From Parachlorella kessleri (Eukaryota > Chlorophyta > Trebouxiophyceae > Chlorellales > Chlorellaceae), in NCBI GenBank assembly GCA_001598975.1, contig BBXU01002903.1, positions 1-38,068 of the forward strand: a stretch of DNA of 38,068 bases. Direction: 5' to 3'. A program made the translations under genes and the position numbers. The notes under the pieces are model-generated. The model ran no database searches, was not told where the DNA came from, and saw only the letters and a program-made list of their open reading frames with translations. Each line of letters opens with the position of its first letter. Position 1 is the stretch's first letter. Of the stretch, positions 21,840 through 31,053 are shown one piece after another.

Positions 21840-24800
21840 ATGCTGCAGAGCCTCAACGTCTTATTCCAAGTTTTAGCGCCCAGCAGAGTCGAAGCTCCAA
21901 GCAAGTCTGTTGGACCCGTCGCAGACTTGGACACGTACAGATCAAACCTGCGCTTCATCCAAGACAAGGTTTTACCACGAGGCTGGCACCTAAACGCAGT
22001 CCAGGCAAGCTGGTTGGGTGTACAGCCTCTGCAAAGCTGGTTGGGTGCATCCCGAGTTGTACACAGCCTCCTCAACCTCAACCAAAGCTACTTGCTAACC
22101 TAATTTTTCTTTTTTTCTGACTAGACGGTAGAAACCAGACAGATATACTATGTAATAGGGGTCGCTAAGATTGCCTGCTCACCCTCTCCTCACTGTAGAA
22201 ATGGGACGCCCTTGGGCATGGAATTCGGCAGCTCGCCCCAGCTGCCGTAGCAGAGGGGGCGTCAATCTCAGTACTCTATAACTGGGAGGCCCAGGCAGCT
22301 GCAGACGCCAAACCTAAGGTAACCCCCATGCTACTTTTTGGTCCATCGTCCCTCGCCCCACAGGTGCAGCCGTCACGGTACAACCTATGCCATAGTGGGA
22401 TCTTAAAAACTTCACGAAAGACCCGAACTCGTCAGCGCTGCCGCTGTAACCAGCAGGGTGTGCTTGTTCCTTGCTGCCCGCAGCGCTTGCTGCGCATCAA
22501 GCCTGCCACTTTCCTGGAAGCCCGCGAGGCTGCCAAAGCTGGGTGGGGCATGGAGGTGAGGGTTACCCAGAATGTTGGACAAATCGCTGCACTTGCATCT
22601 CAACGTAGTATGCGTACATTTGCGCTGCCTTTCTGGCTGCCAAGTCCTGAAAACTGAAGCACTGTCTGCTTGCTGCTTCTCCGCCCTGCGGGGATAGAAA
22701 AGCATGTCCTGATCTCGGCCGAGCACTGCCACTACGCTGCGCTATGCTGTGCTGTGCTAGCGCTTGATGCAGGAGCTGGTGGGCCCAGGCAACATAAAGG
22801 AGGTTCAAGCAGCCGCTGAGGAAGCTGGCACCGATATTGGAGTCCACCTGTACCTCTTCCAGCACTATGGGGACCCCTGGGGCTGGGAGCCCGAGGATGC
22901 TGAGGACCTGCAGGTGCGCCTCAGCAGGGTCAGCAGGCTCAGCAGGGAGATTGGGGAGAATCATGTGCAGCCGGCTTGGGGCTCATGATGCCGACCCGCC
23001 TGCGGCGCTTACATGCTGCTGTCGACACAAGCATGTCAGATACGCCACGACATGCAACGACGCATGCCACCTCAGTTGCGACTCCAGGCACACAGGTTAC
23101 TATCGCCTTCCCCACATGCCCAGCTCCAGCTTCATGGCGCCCTGCTTTGCCAGCTGGAAGGCCCTGCTGCCCCAGTGGGCAGCACCTCATGATTCGCCCC
23201 CTGCTGTGCCTGCCGTGCCTGCTGCAGGGCCTGGTCGCCTCCCTGGGGCCCCACCTCCAGCTCCGAGGCCTCATGACTCACCTCAACGGCTACCAAGACT
23301 CCGACAAGCCGGCCCTGATCCAGCGCTTCCTGTCCCTGTCCTGCCCGCTGGCCGCCTCGCTGGCGCCCAAGGGACGGCGCCTGGCCCTGCACTTCGCGGA
23401 CAGCAGCGAGGTGCTGAGGCTGCTGGGGCGTGGGGGCCGCATGGAGCTCCCACAAGGCCTGTGTGGACCGGACCCACTAGCAGAGAGTCACCTGGGGCTG
23501 CCTGAGAGCTATGGTTTACCCTCCAGCTCTACCGTGGAGGGCAAGCTACCCTTGTCCCGCCGAGGGGAAGGCTGTCGGGCCCCTACAAACGTGGAGTGGT
23601 GGGCGAGGGTGGGCAGGCTGTGCTATGGCACCGACCCGGCTGTGAATGCGGGGCCGCTGGGGGGAGGCGTGAAGCCCGTAATGAGGTGAGTAACATGCCA
23701 AGGAGTTGGAGGTATTTCATTTCAACCCTTGTCCCCCCTTGTCCCCCCCCGACCCCCCCCCCCCCCGGATAAGTAGTCTTTTAAATCAAGCTGCGGGGAG
23801 GCGTGAAGCCCGTGATGAGGCGAGTGACGCATGCCAGCATGTCATTGAAATTTCACACCTACAACATTGGTAATCTATTCAAGTCAAGTCAAGCGGCCAT
23901 TCACGTGTGGCTCTGGTCCTTGTTATTTGCATCTTGCTCTGCTTGTAAGTGGGTCGTAGGGCAGGGAAAGGGCATGTGCCAAGCAGGGCAGGCTGTACCT
24001 GTGCTGCTGCGTAGGCCTCCCCCCAGAAAGCTGGCTGCATGCGCTTGCAAGCCAGCGACAAGTGTGTTTAGTCAGGTCCCAGAGGCCCTTCCACCTAGCC
24101 CTTGCCGAGGTTAGTCCAACAGTGAGCCTGGGACCTTCAGATGGACTGCTGGGGCGCTCACTGAGCAGCTAGGCCAGGGACCAGAGTGGGCCACCTCTGT
24201 TACACAGCAGCCCGGCCAGCGACCTCACGGCTAGCGCCGGCCGCTGGCCCTGTCCCGCTGACGAGCTGATCGGTAACCATGTGTCCCTGCCTGCTCCCCG
24301 CAGGTGGAGCGCTGCCGTCTCCCAGCTCTCCTGGGAGGAGGTAGTGGGCCACCGCCGGCTGATAGCCACAGTGGACCTCTCTGGCAGCACGGCCCGCTAC
24401 CCCGCCCCCGGCTGGTGGGCTGGCGCAGATGCCTATACCGCCAGCAGCCTCAATGGCCTGGCCCAGCCGGAAGCCTTTGTGTGCATCCACGGGCAGCAGT
24501 TCCGGCTGGCGGCGGTGCCCCGGGGGGAGGGGCGGCTGCTAAGGGTGGACGTGACGGGGGCGGGGCGGGAAGTGAGGCCCGGGGACACGGTCTGGCTGCT
24601 GGGGGAGGGGCGGGGGCTGAAGAGCCTGGGAGACGTGAGTTGTCAGGCGGGCAGTGCTTCCCTTGCCTGCCGGCCGGATAACCCCACATTCGTGCCAAGG
24701 TTGTTGTGAGTTGGGTGGTGGTCTGGGTTGTTGGGCGTCCTCAAAGGCCGTGGGCACCGTTTCCAGCTGGCCACACCGCGGTGGCAGCAGGTGTGGCAGG

Positions 24801-25102
24801 TAGCACTTAGCTTGGATGCAGAAAGGTGGAGGACCAACAGGAGATGATGAGTGGCATGTAGTTGCGCAGGATGAGAGTGGGGCTGCTGTTTAGACCTGCC
24901 TAGCACTTGAGGTGCACTCTCCAGGTACCCATGGGAGGACCTTACCGCAGCTGGTCATCCTTCATAGTCCTTTCACAACAATAATAACTTTGCGGCGCAG
25001 GAGATGGGCGCTGACGAGTACAACGTGGCCCTGTGCCTTCGTGGGGAGCCCCCCGTCGAGGGCAGCGACTGGTGGCCCCCCATGTGCTGTGGCACCTTCT
25101 GA
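21840..25102 (+). CDS. Alanine racemase homologue (fold type III PLP protein)
   Basis: Seven exons: 21840-22004, 22199-22318, 22484-22555, 22761-22913, 23228-23685, 24304-24634 and 25001-25102 (466 residues; phases agree). Features follow bacterial alanine racemase order: ADLDTYRSNLRF, PLP lysine in KWDALGHG (Lys56), EAREAAKAGW, GLMTHLNGYQDSD, HFADSSEVLRLL, RVGRLCYGTDP, KPVMRWSAAV, a C-terminal barrel ending DVTGAGREVRPGDTVWLLG, and EMGADEYNVALCL. Such enzymes interconvert L- and D-alanine. Two hallmark segments differ: where K-x-DTGM-x-R is expected the protein reads VHLYLFQHYGDPWGW, and the loop with the second catalytic Tyr after KPVMRW appears shortened. It may be a diverged racemase or have another role. 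Intron 1 starts with GC (CAG|GCAAGC). Exon 5's end is duplicated downstream. Confidence 0.85.
23650..23835 (+). repeat. Duplicated 3' end of racemase exon 5 with donor
   Basis: The true exon 5 ends GGGAGGCGTGAAGCCCGTAA-TGAG at 23685, followed by GTGAGT. A near-identical copy ends at 23819, 134 bases further into the intron, where the donor has become GCGAGT. A poly-C tract separates the two copies. Confidence 0.8.
23735..23766 (+). repeat. Poly-C rich tract
   Basis: Runs of C lie within the racemase intron between the two copies of the exon 5 border. Low complexity; the length is probably unreliable. Confidence 0.85.
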
Positions 25103-25485
25103 ATCTCCCGCTGGGCGGTGGTGACGGCCGAGCACGCCCCTCGCGGTGCATGGGCGCAAGCAAGGATTTGAAGGCTCTATCCGCCAGTGGAAGGGAGGCA
25201 TGAGTAAGGAGTGGCCACCCATGTGTCATGGCCACCTTCCTGAAGTCCCGGGGGGCGGTGGTGAGGAGGAGCATGTCCCTCCTGCCGCGTGGGCGCCCGC
25301 CTGAAGGTTGGCCGGCTGTGGAAGGGAGCACCTGGTGGCGTGGGGATGTGTCAGTGTCATGTGGCTCTCTCTAAACTTCTGGTGGGTAGTGGGGGTGGTG
25401 GTGGAGCACGCCCCTCCCGGTGCATGGGCACACCCTCCTGCGAAGGCCAGGGTATGGGGAGTGGCAGAAGCAAACCCCCTGTCGA
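25076..25485 (+). repeat. Three degenerate ~135-bp tandem repeats over racemase 3' end
   Basis: Copies start near 25076, 25214 and 25346. Shared blocks include catgtg-ctgtggc-accttc, gggcggtggtga, gagcacgcccct and ggtgcatgggc. The first copy overlaps the last coding bases and stop of the racemase homologue; the others lie in the 3' UTR. Divergence between copies is substantial. Confidence 0.65.
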
Positions 25486-26660
25486 CCTTTCATGGTAGCC
25501 ACGTTCTCCGGTAGCCAGTGAAAGCCCAGCTGCCGCGGCTTTGCTTGAGAGGGACGGACGGTCATCAGCAAGTGGCAGGTAGTGCGAGGAGAGGTTGTGT
25601 GTAGCAAGTCTTGGTGTCAGCTGGAGGCACGAGTGCTACCTGCAGATCATGGAGACAGCTGTATGGGCGACACAGCATGTATGTTAAACTAACTGTCTGA
25701 GAGCCTTGTCACTTGGGGTTGGAAGGCTTGGCTTGTTGATGGCGGCCAAGTACGATGTTGAAAATGCTCGACCTGGGTGCACTGCTTTGTCGAGCTGTGA
25801 GCTTGTCTGATGTTGGGTTGGCTTCCTGTCGAGTGCAGCTTTGACGAGACAGCTTGCAGGGCGTGTCCGAGTCAGATCTGATATTTTCATCTAGCCGTGT
25901 TCAAGTATGTGTGATCGATCTTTGCATGGGTCCCTGCTTGGCTGATCGATGGGTTCTATGTTAAACAGTATTAGGGGTCATACGAGCAGATCTAGTATCT
26001 AATACGGCCTGGGCGGCAACAGCACAAGTTAAGCCAAGTGCCTAGCGGGTTCAGTTCAGCTATCAAATTACATTGCTGGAAGACCTTTGGGTATCGTTGC
26101 ATGTGTGATGTATGCTTTAAAATGCCTATCCAGCCTAATACAAGCCGAGCAATACAGTCTGGATCACAACATGTAAACAGTCTGGCATGCTGTAACATGC
26201 AAGCCACGGCCCTCTTTGCTTTTGTGCTAGCAACATTTAGCCCAAGGTCTTGCTGCTATACCTCCAGTTCCACCTTTGCTCATGGGATAACACAGCAAGC
26301 GATGATCATGCCTGTTCCTTTGCAAAACACAAACATTTGTACCACACGAAACATGTCTCCGTGTTCACTGACCACTGTGCATATCACACCCTGCTGCCCG
26401 CCTCGCCCCAGGCTCGGCAGACGCCGCCTGACAAGACAACTCCTGGTGCTGGCTACCTAACGCTGCGACTGCCGGCCACAGCTGCCCCAGTGGTGCTTGC
26501 TGTGTCTGTGCGCTGAACAGGACATTGCAGGCTGATAACTGTATGCTGACCCTTTGGAGCCTGCAGAAATGCTGAGCGTAGGAAAACAGAAGTGCGGCCC
26601 GAACCTTGCCTGCCATGCCTCGTGCCGCAACGCTGGCCACGCTGTGCCTGCTGAGGTGGG
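25486..26660. other. Intergenic between convergent racemase and cyclin C genes
   Basis: No coding region is supported. Plus-strand TGTAA occurs at 26172-26176 and 26191-26195. Minus-strand TGTAA (TTACA at 26068-26072) is a candidate end for the cyclin C transcript, about 590 bases after its stop. Composition is AT-richer than the flanking genes. Confidence 0.5.
26068..26072 (-). terminator. Candidate TGTAA polyadenylation signal (cyclin C)
   Basis: TTACA on the plus strand reads TGTAA on the cyclin C strand, about 590 bases downstream of the stop codon. Confidence 0.35.
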
Positions 26661-29600
26661 TCACCCAGTGGGCCTGGGGAACGAGAACTGCGGCCCGCTG
26701 GCTCCCTGCTGCTGGCCCTGCTGCGCATGCTGAGCCTGCTGACCCTGCTGAGGTGGCGAGGGCGGGGGCGCCGGCTGGAGCACCTGGGGCAGGCCCAGCA
26801 GCTCCAGGTAGCGCAGGCAGGTGGGGGTATCCAGCGGTATCCGATGCTGCTCGTACAAGGCCAGCGTCTCGCTCACGACGTCGTAGACCTGCGCACACCG
26901 GCAGCGCCAGCCAGGGCTTTGGGCTGGAGGCAGGGGCAGATCATGGCATCAAGCAAATCGGTTGGAGGTAGTGGGGTGGGTGGGAGCACCCTCAGCGAAG
27001 CAGTGGCCTCCCAGATGCCTGCCAGATACCTGCATAGATACCCCGTCACGTAACACTGCAGCTGCGCTTCCAAGCGCACCTGCTTGCACACCACGCATAT
27101 TCTTTCTCACTTCCATCTCCGGGTTCAGGTCCGTGGTCAGCCCTTCCAGCCATCCCGGGCGCTGCCTAGATACCCTACGAAATATCATACATATACATAA
27201 AACCCCAGTCACCTGCTTCAGGTCCGTGGTTCGCCCTTCCAGCCAGCCCCAAGTACTGGCTAGATACCCTATGTACAGTGTATGTATAACCCTAGTCACC
27301 TGGTTCAGGTCCGTGTTCAGCCCTTCCAGCCAGCCCCGGAGGTCCACCTGGCACAGCACCGAGGTGAGGTAGAGGCAGCCAAGGGCGATGGTGTGGGGCG
27401 GGTGCAGCACATGGAGGGGGGTGCGGTAGGAGTCGTTGAGCATCGACCTGAAATTTAAAGGGGCAGGGGGGGGGGGGTATTTTACCGAAAGGACGTGCAG
27501 CACGTGGAGGGGGGTGCGGTAGGAGTCGTTGAGCATGGACCTGGAAGGAAGGAGGTGGGTGATGAAGGCGGAGAGTGGGGCAGGATTTGCAGGGGGCGGA
27601 CGGGGGCAGCAACATGGGGCGGGGTTGCGACGGAGGTTTGTAAGCGTAGACCTTGGGTGAGGGGGAGAGGGCGAGAGGGAGTACCCTAAGACGCCTGCTC
27701 GAAAGGTCCAGGGGAAGCAGGCAGCAGGAAAGCCGGGTGGGTACACCAAACAACATTGATGCACTTGGGGATACATGTGACCATGCAAACCGTTGGTCCG
27801 GCGCGCTTACCCTGCCGTGTCGACAAACTGCGCCCACGCCTCAGGCCCAAGCACGCCCAGCGTCCCGGCCAGGCAGGTGGCGCGGGCGGCACACTCACCA
27901 CGCCGTGATGACAAACTGCGCCCGCGCCTCGGGCCCCAGCGCGCCCAGCGCGTCAGCCAGCAGGCGCGCTAGCGAGGAGTGGGGGCTGAAGACCAGCAGG
28001 TCGCAGTCCAGCTGCTCCTGCAAGCAGGGAAGAAAGCACGGCGACAGAACCCCTCGCGGCACGTCTTTGTCAGGTCGATTATGACACCAAGACAACTTGT
28101 AGCAAGACTCACGTGCAGGTGCCACTCTAGCTGCACCTGCCAGGGGACGACGGAAGGCAGCAGGTAACATCACACATGACCACTCAACCAGGAAATTGAA
28201 AGGGAAGAAGCACGTTTGGCCTCGACGGCGAGACCCGGCTGCTCCTGCCGGCACCAGGGCAGCGGGGAGGCAGCAAGGCAGAACAAGAAGGCAAGAGATA
28301 GCGCAAGGCGGCATTGAGTCCGGAGCGGCTGGAATTCAGTACTAGGAAGGAATCATCCCACTACTCAGGAGTATGTCACAGCGACTCACCACCAACACTG
28401 CCTCCGCTGCGACCAGCCAGTGGGTGTCCCCCGGCGCCGGCGCCCCCGCTTTGGCTGCTAGGCGCCGAGCGTAGTGCAGCAGCAGCTTGGCGTGGATGGG
28501 AGCCTCCTGCGGCACAGTGGGATAGGCGCAAGGCACAACAGTTGACTCCAAAGTTGGCACTACCTGGCACAGGTCTTAACTTGCATGCCACCTGGCGAAG
28601 CACTCTTTGCGTGGTCGGCTGACCCTACTGCCAGAAAATGGCGTGGTCAAGGGGCCCGCTTCAAGATACGTACTGAGCCAACCTACACTCAGCAAGCAAG
28701 AACACACCCCTACAACCTCACCTTCGGACCCCCCCCACCCCCCAACCCCCCCACCGCGGGCGCCCCACCACCATACACACAGACTCACACACACCCACAA
28801 CCACACTCGTGCACCCCTCTCCCACCACCCGGCCTCTGACTGCGCCTCTGCAAGGGCACCCCAACCCCCACCGCCCACCACCTCAGCGCATGCCTTCGCT
28901 CGATACACCAGCCAACCGCACGCCAGTGCCACGCCGCAAAACGGCTGCTTCTTTGCTGCCAGGGAACGCACATCTGCACACGGTGAGTGCTGGGATGCAG
29001 CTTCCCTGCCTGCACCTCAGCTGCCCCCAAAAGATTACCCATCGCAGTCAGCCGCAGCAGTGGTGTCCTATCCTACCACCGACCGCAGCCAGCCTGCCCC
29101 TACACACACCAGCCGGCGCTTGCTGACCTGCGTTTTTGCAGCCAGGAAGAGCGCGGCCAGGGCCAGGCCCCGGGGGTCGTGGGTGCCAAAGTCGTTGTTG
29201 CCGCGCAGGTAGAACTTGCGGAAGTACACCGCCGCTGTGGCCACCACCCTGCAAAGATGACAAGCCTAGGTTGAAAAAAGAAAAGAGGTGCACAGGGGAA
29301 ATCTTTGGCTGCTGCCCGGCCGCCACCATCCAGCGGGGCCACATGCGCAGAAGCAATCTGGACATTGAGTTTACGCTATGCGAATATGAATTTACACCAC
29401 TTGTGGTGCAGTCCTCCCCCTTTTGCAGCCTCCCAGCGTGGGCAAGACAAGGCCTGACAGATGTGAGAAACACACGCTCTCCAGAGAGAATCATAAAGCA
29501 AGATGTCAGTTCTGCTGCTCTCCCACGGAGGCAGGCTCCTACAAGCTGACGGTGCCACTGCCCACTCCCGGCTGGCCCACGGTACCCTCACAGCCGTGGC

Positions 29601-31053
29601 TGCCACGCTGGCAGCTCAGCGTGCCCAGCATGGGAGCGCAGCACCTCACCTCATCCTCAGCAGCTGCTGCCGCTCCGTCTGCGCCAGGCGGGCAACCTGC
29701 TGCATGTCTGCAAGTCAAGGGGGGGCACACAGCGGGAACTACGTCGAGTATGGGGAGGCAATGGAGGCACAGGGAGGGACCTCTGCAGGATTCTCATAGC
29801 TCTCCTTCACCACTGCCCCCTTGCTCTACCCTCTAGTTGCTCTTTCCAAAAAGAGAACGTTCAGCAAAAGGGGCGCTTGAGCAAGCCCACTGCTGCGCTC
29901 CGCTTGCCGGGAGGGACTCTAAGAGAGGGGGAGGGGAGGGGGGAGGGCTCTTTGCGGGTAAGAACGCACACCCCAAGGGATGGCTATTCATGAGTGGTGT
30001 CGCAGACGACCGACCGGGAGGTAATGGGGAGCCAGCGGCTGCCATGGGCACCAAAGTGGCTCTGCCTTGCACGAGCGCAAAGCGCAGTCAGCACTGCATG
30101 GGACATTCAACCTGCTGGTGCGGGGGCTTGACAGCGCACCACGTAAACAACACAAGGATGGCACTCCCAACGAACAGCCGGCCCGCACGTACAGTCTATT
30201 ATATCTTTAACAGAAAACATACAGCTGCAGGTCCAGCAAGCAGGCAGCGCTCACGGTCTATGCAGTAAACATACAGCTGCACGTCCAGTGGACAGCCAGC
30301 CCGCACTCACAGTCAATGAAGCAGACGTACAGCTGCTGCAGCTGGTGGGGGATGAGCCCTAAATAGCCCAAAAATAACCCAGGAAACCCCACTCACAGTC
30401 ACTGTAGTAGACGTACAGCTGCTGCAGCTGGTCGGGGGTGAGCCCCAAATGACCCTAAAATAACCCTAAGAATAACCCAAGAAACCCCACTCACAGTCAA
30501 TGAAGTAGACGTACAGCTGCTGCAGCTGGTCGGGGGTGAGCCCTAAATAGCCCTTAAATAACCCAGGAAACCCCACTCACAGTCAATGAAGTAGACGTAC
30601 AGCTGCTGCAGTTGGTCGGGTTTGAGCCCCAAATACCCCAAGAAACCCCACTCACAGTCAACGAAGTAGACGTACAGGTGCTGCAGCTGGTCGGGGGTGA
30701 GCCCCAAATGACCCTAAAACAACCCTAAAATAACCCAAGAAACCCCACTCACAGTCAATGAAGTAGACGTACAGCTGCTGCAGCTGGTCGGGGGTGAGCC
30801 CCTTGGACCTGTCCCTGGCATGGGCCTCCCCAAGCTTCTCACGGGATGACAGGGCTTTGCTGCAGACAGGCAAACCCGCAGTCTGTCAGTCGTGGTCCTG
30901 GGTTCTGACCCAGGGTCAGGCCCGCTCTCAAGCCCCTGCGAGTGCCTAGTGCGCGCCGTGCTGCACACTCAGCAGCCAGTGGTCAGACCATCAGCTTCTT
31001 GTGTTGCAGCTGTACCGCTGGACCCCTTGCCACCTCAGCCCCGACATTTGCAT
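26661..31053 (-). CDS. CYCC: Cyclin C, Mediator kinase-module cyclin
   Basis: Eight minus-strand exons: 31053-31016, 30859-30753, 29707-29650, 29248-29128, 28506-28390, 28017-27899, 27447-27300 and 26888-26661 (311 residues; all phases agree). Cyclin C partners CDK8 in the Mediator kinase module and regulates RNA polymerase II transcription. Family marks: KGLTPDQLQQLYVYF, VARLAQTERQQLLRMRVVAT, AAVYFRKFYL, EQLDCDLLVFSPHSSL, then AWSMLNDSYRTPLHVLHPPH, IALGCLYLTSVL, WLEGLNTDLNQVYDVV and ALYEQHRIP. Two cyclin folds are covered, at usual length. The C-terminal tail after GLPQVLQ is Pro/Gln-rich. The tiny first exon (MQMSGLRWQGVQ) is the least certain, as its donor gtacag is weak; it places a Trp as in other cyclin C N-termini. 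Four exon borders are duplicated in the adjoining introns. Confidence 0.93.
27112..27340 (-). repeat. Triplicated 3' end of cyclin C exon 7
   Basis: The exon end encoding GWLEGLNTDLNQ and its donor GTGACT (27299) recurs as GWLEGRTTDLKQ with GTGACT at 27212, and as GWLEGLTTDLNP near 27121, where the donor is lost. Units are about 87-91 bases. The frame stays open through all three copies, so use of the second donor would add exactly 29 residues. Confidence 0.85.
27395..27545 (-). repeat. Duplicated 5' start of cyclin C exon 7 (pseudo-exon)
   Basis: The real exon starts at 27447 (cag|GTCGATGCTCAACGAC). A second copy starts at 27540 (ccag|GTCCATGCTCAACGAC), still encodes SMLNDSYRTPLHVLH, then diverges and meets a GTAAAA donor after 27486. 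It is a 55-base potential cassette exon, and including it would shift the frame. Confidence 0.8.
27805..27950 (-). repeat. Duplicated 3' end of cyclin C exon 6
   Basis: The real exon ends at 27899 (TCATCACGGCGTG, then GTGAGT). A copy ends at 27811 (TCGACACGGCAGG, then GTAAGC), 88 bases further along the minus strand, with about 50 bases of conserved exon sequence before the donor. Confidence 0.8.
30176..30805 (-). repeat. Tandem array of cyclin C exon 2 end plus donor
   Basis: The end of exon 2 (encoding LTPDQLQQLYVYFID) and its donor GTGAGT recur through the next intron. Near-intact donors (plus-strand actcac) sit at 30747 (real), 30650, 30575, 30489, 30391 and 30305, giving spacings of 97, 75, 86, 98 and 86. 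Two more decayed copies lie near 30245 and 30190. Each copy pairs the conserved exon stub with GTGAGTGGGGTTTC-like intron sequence. Linkers contain ccctaaaa motifs. The intron is about 1.05 kb and the array fills over half of it. Confidence 0.92.

Noticed and set aside
26949..27788. Single long minus-strand frame across cyclin C exon 7
   Set aside because: It reads through introns and decoy repeats. Only 27447-27300 fits cyclin C with correct phase.
30176..30805. CRISPR-like regular repeat array
   Set aside because: Repeats are long exon-plus-donor copies in a eukaryotic intron with variable similar linkers, not short repeats with unique spacers.
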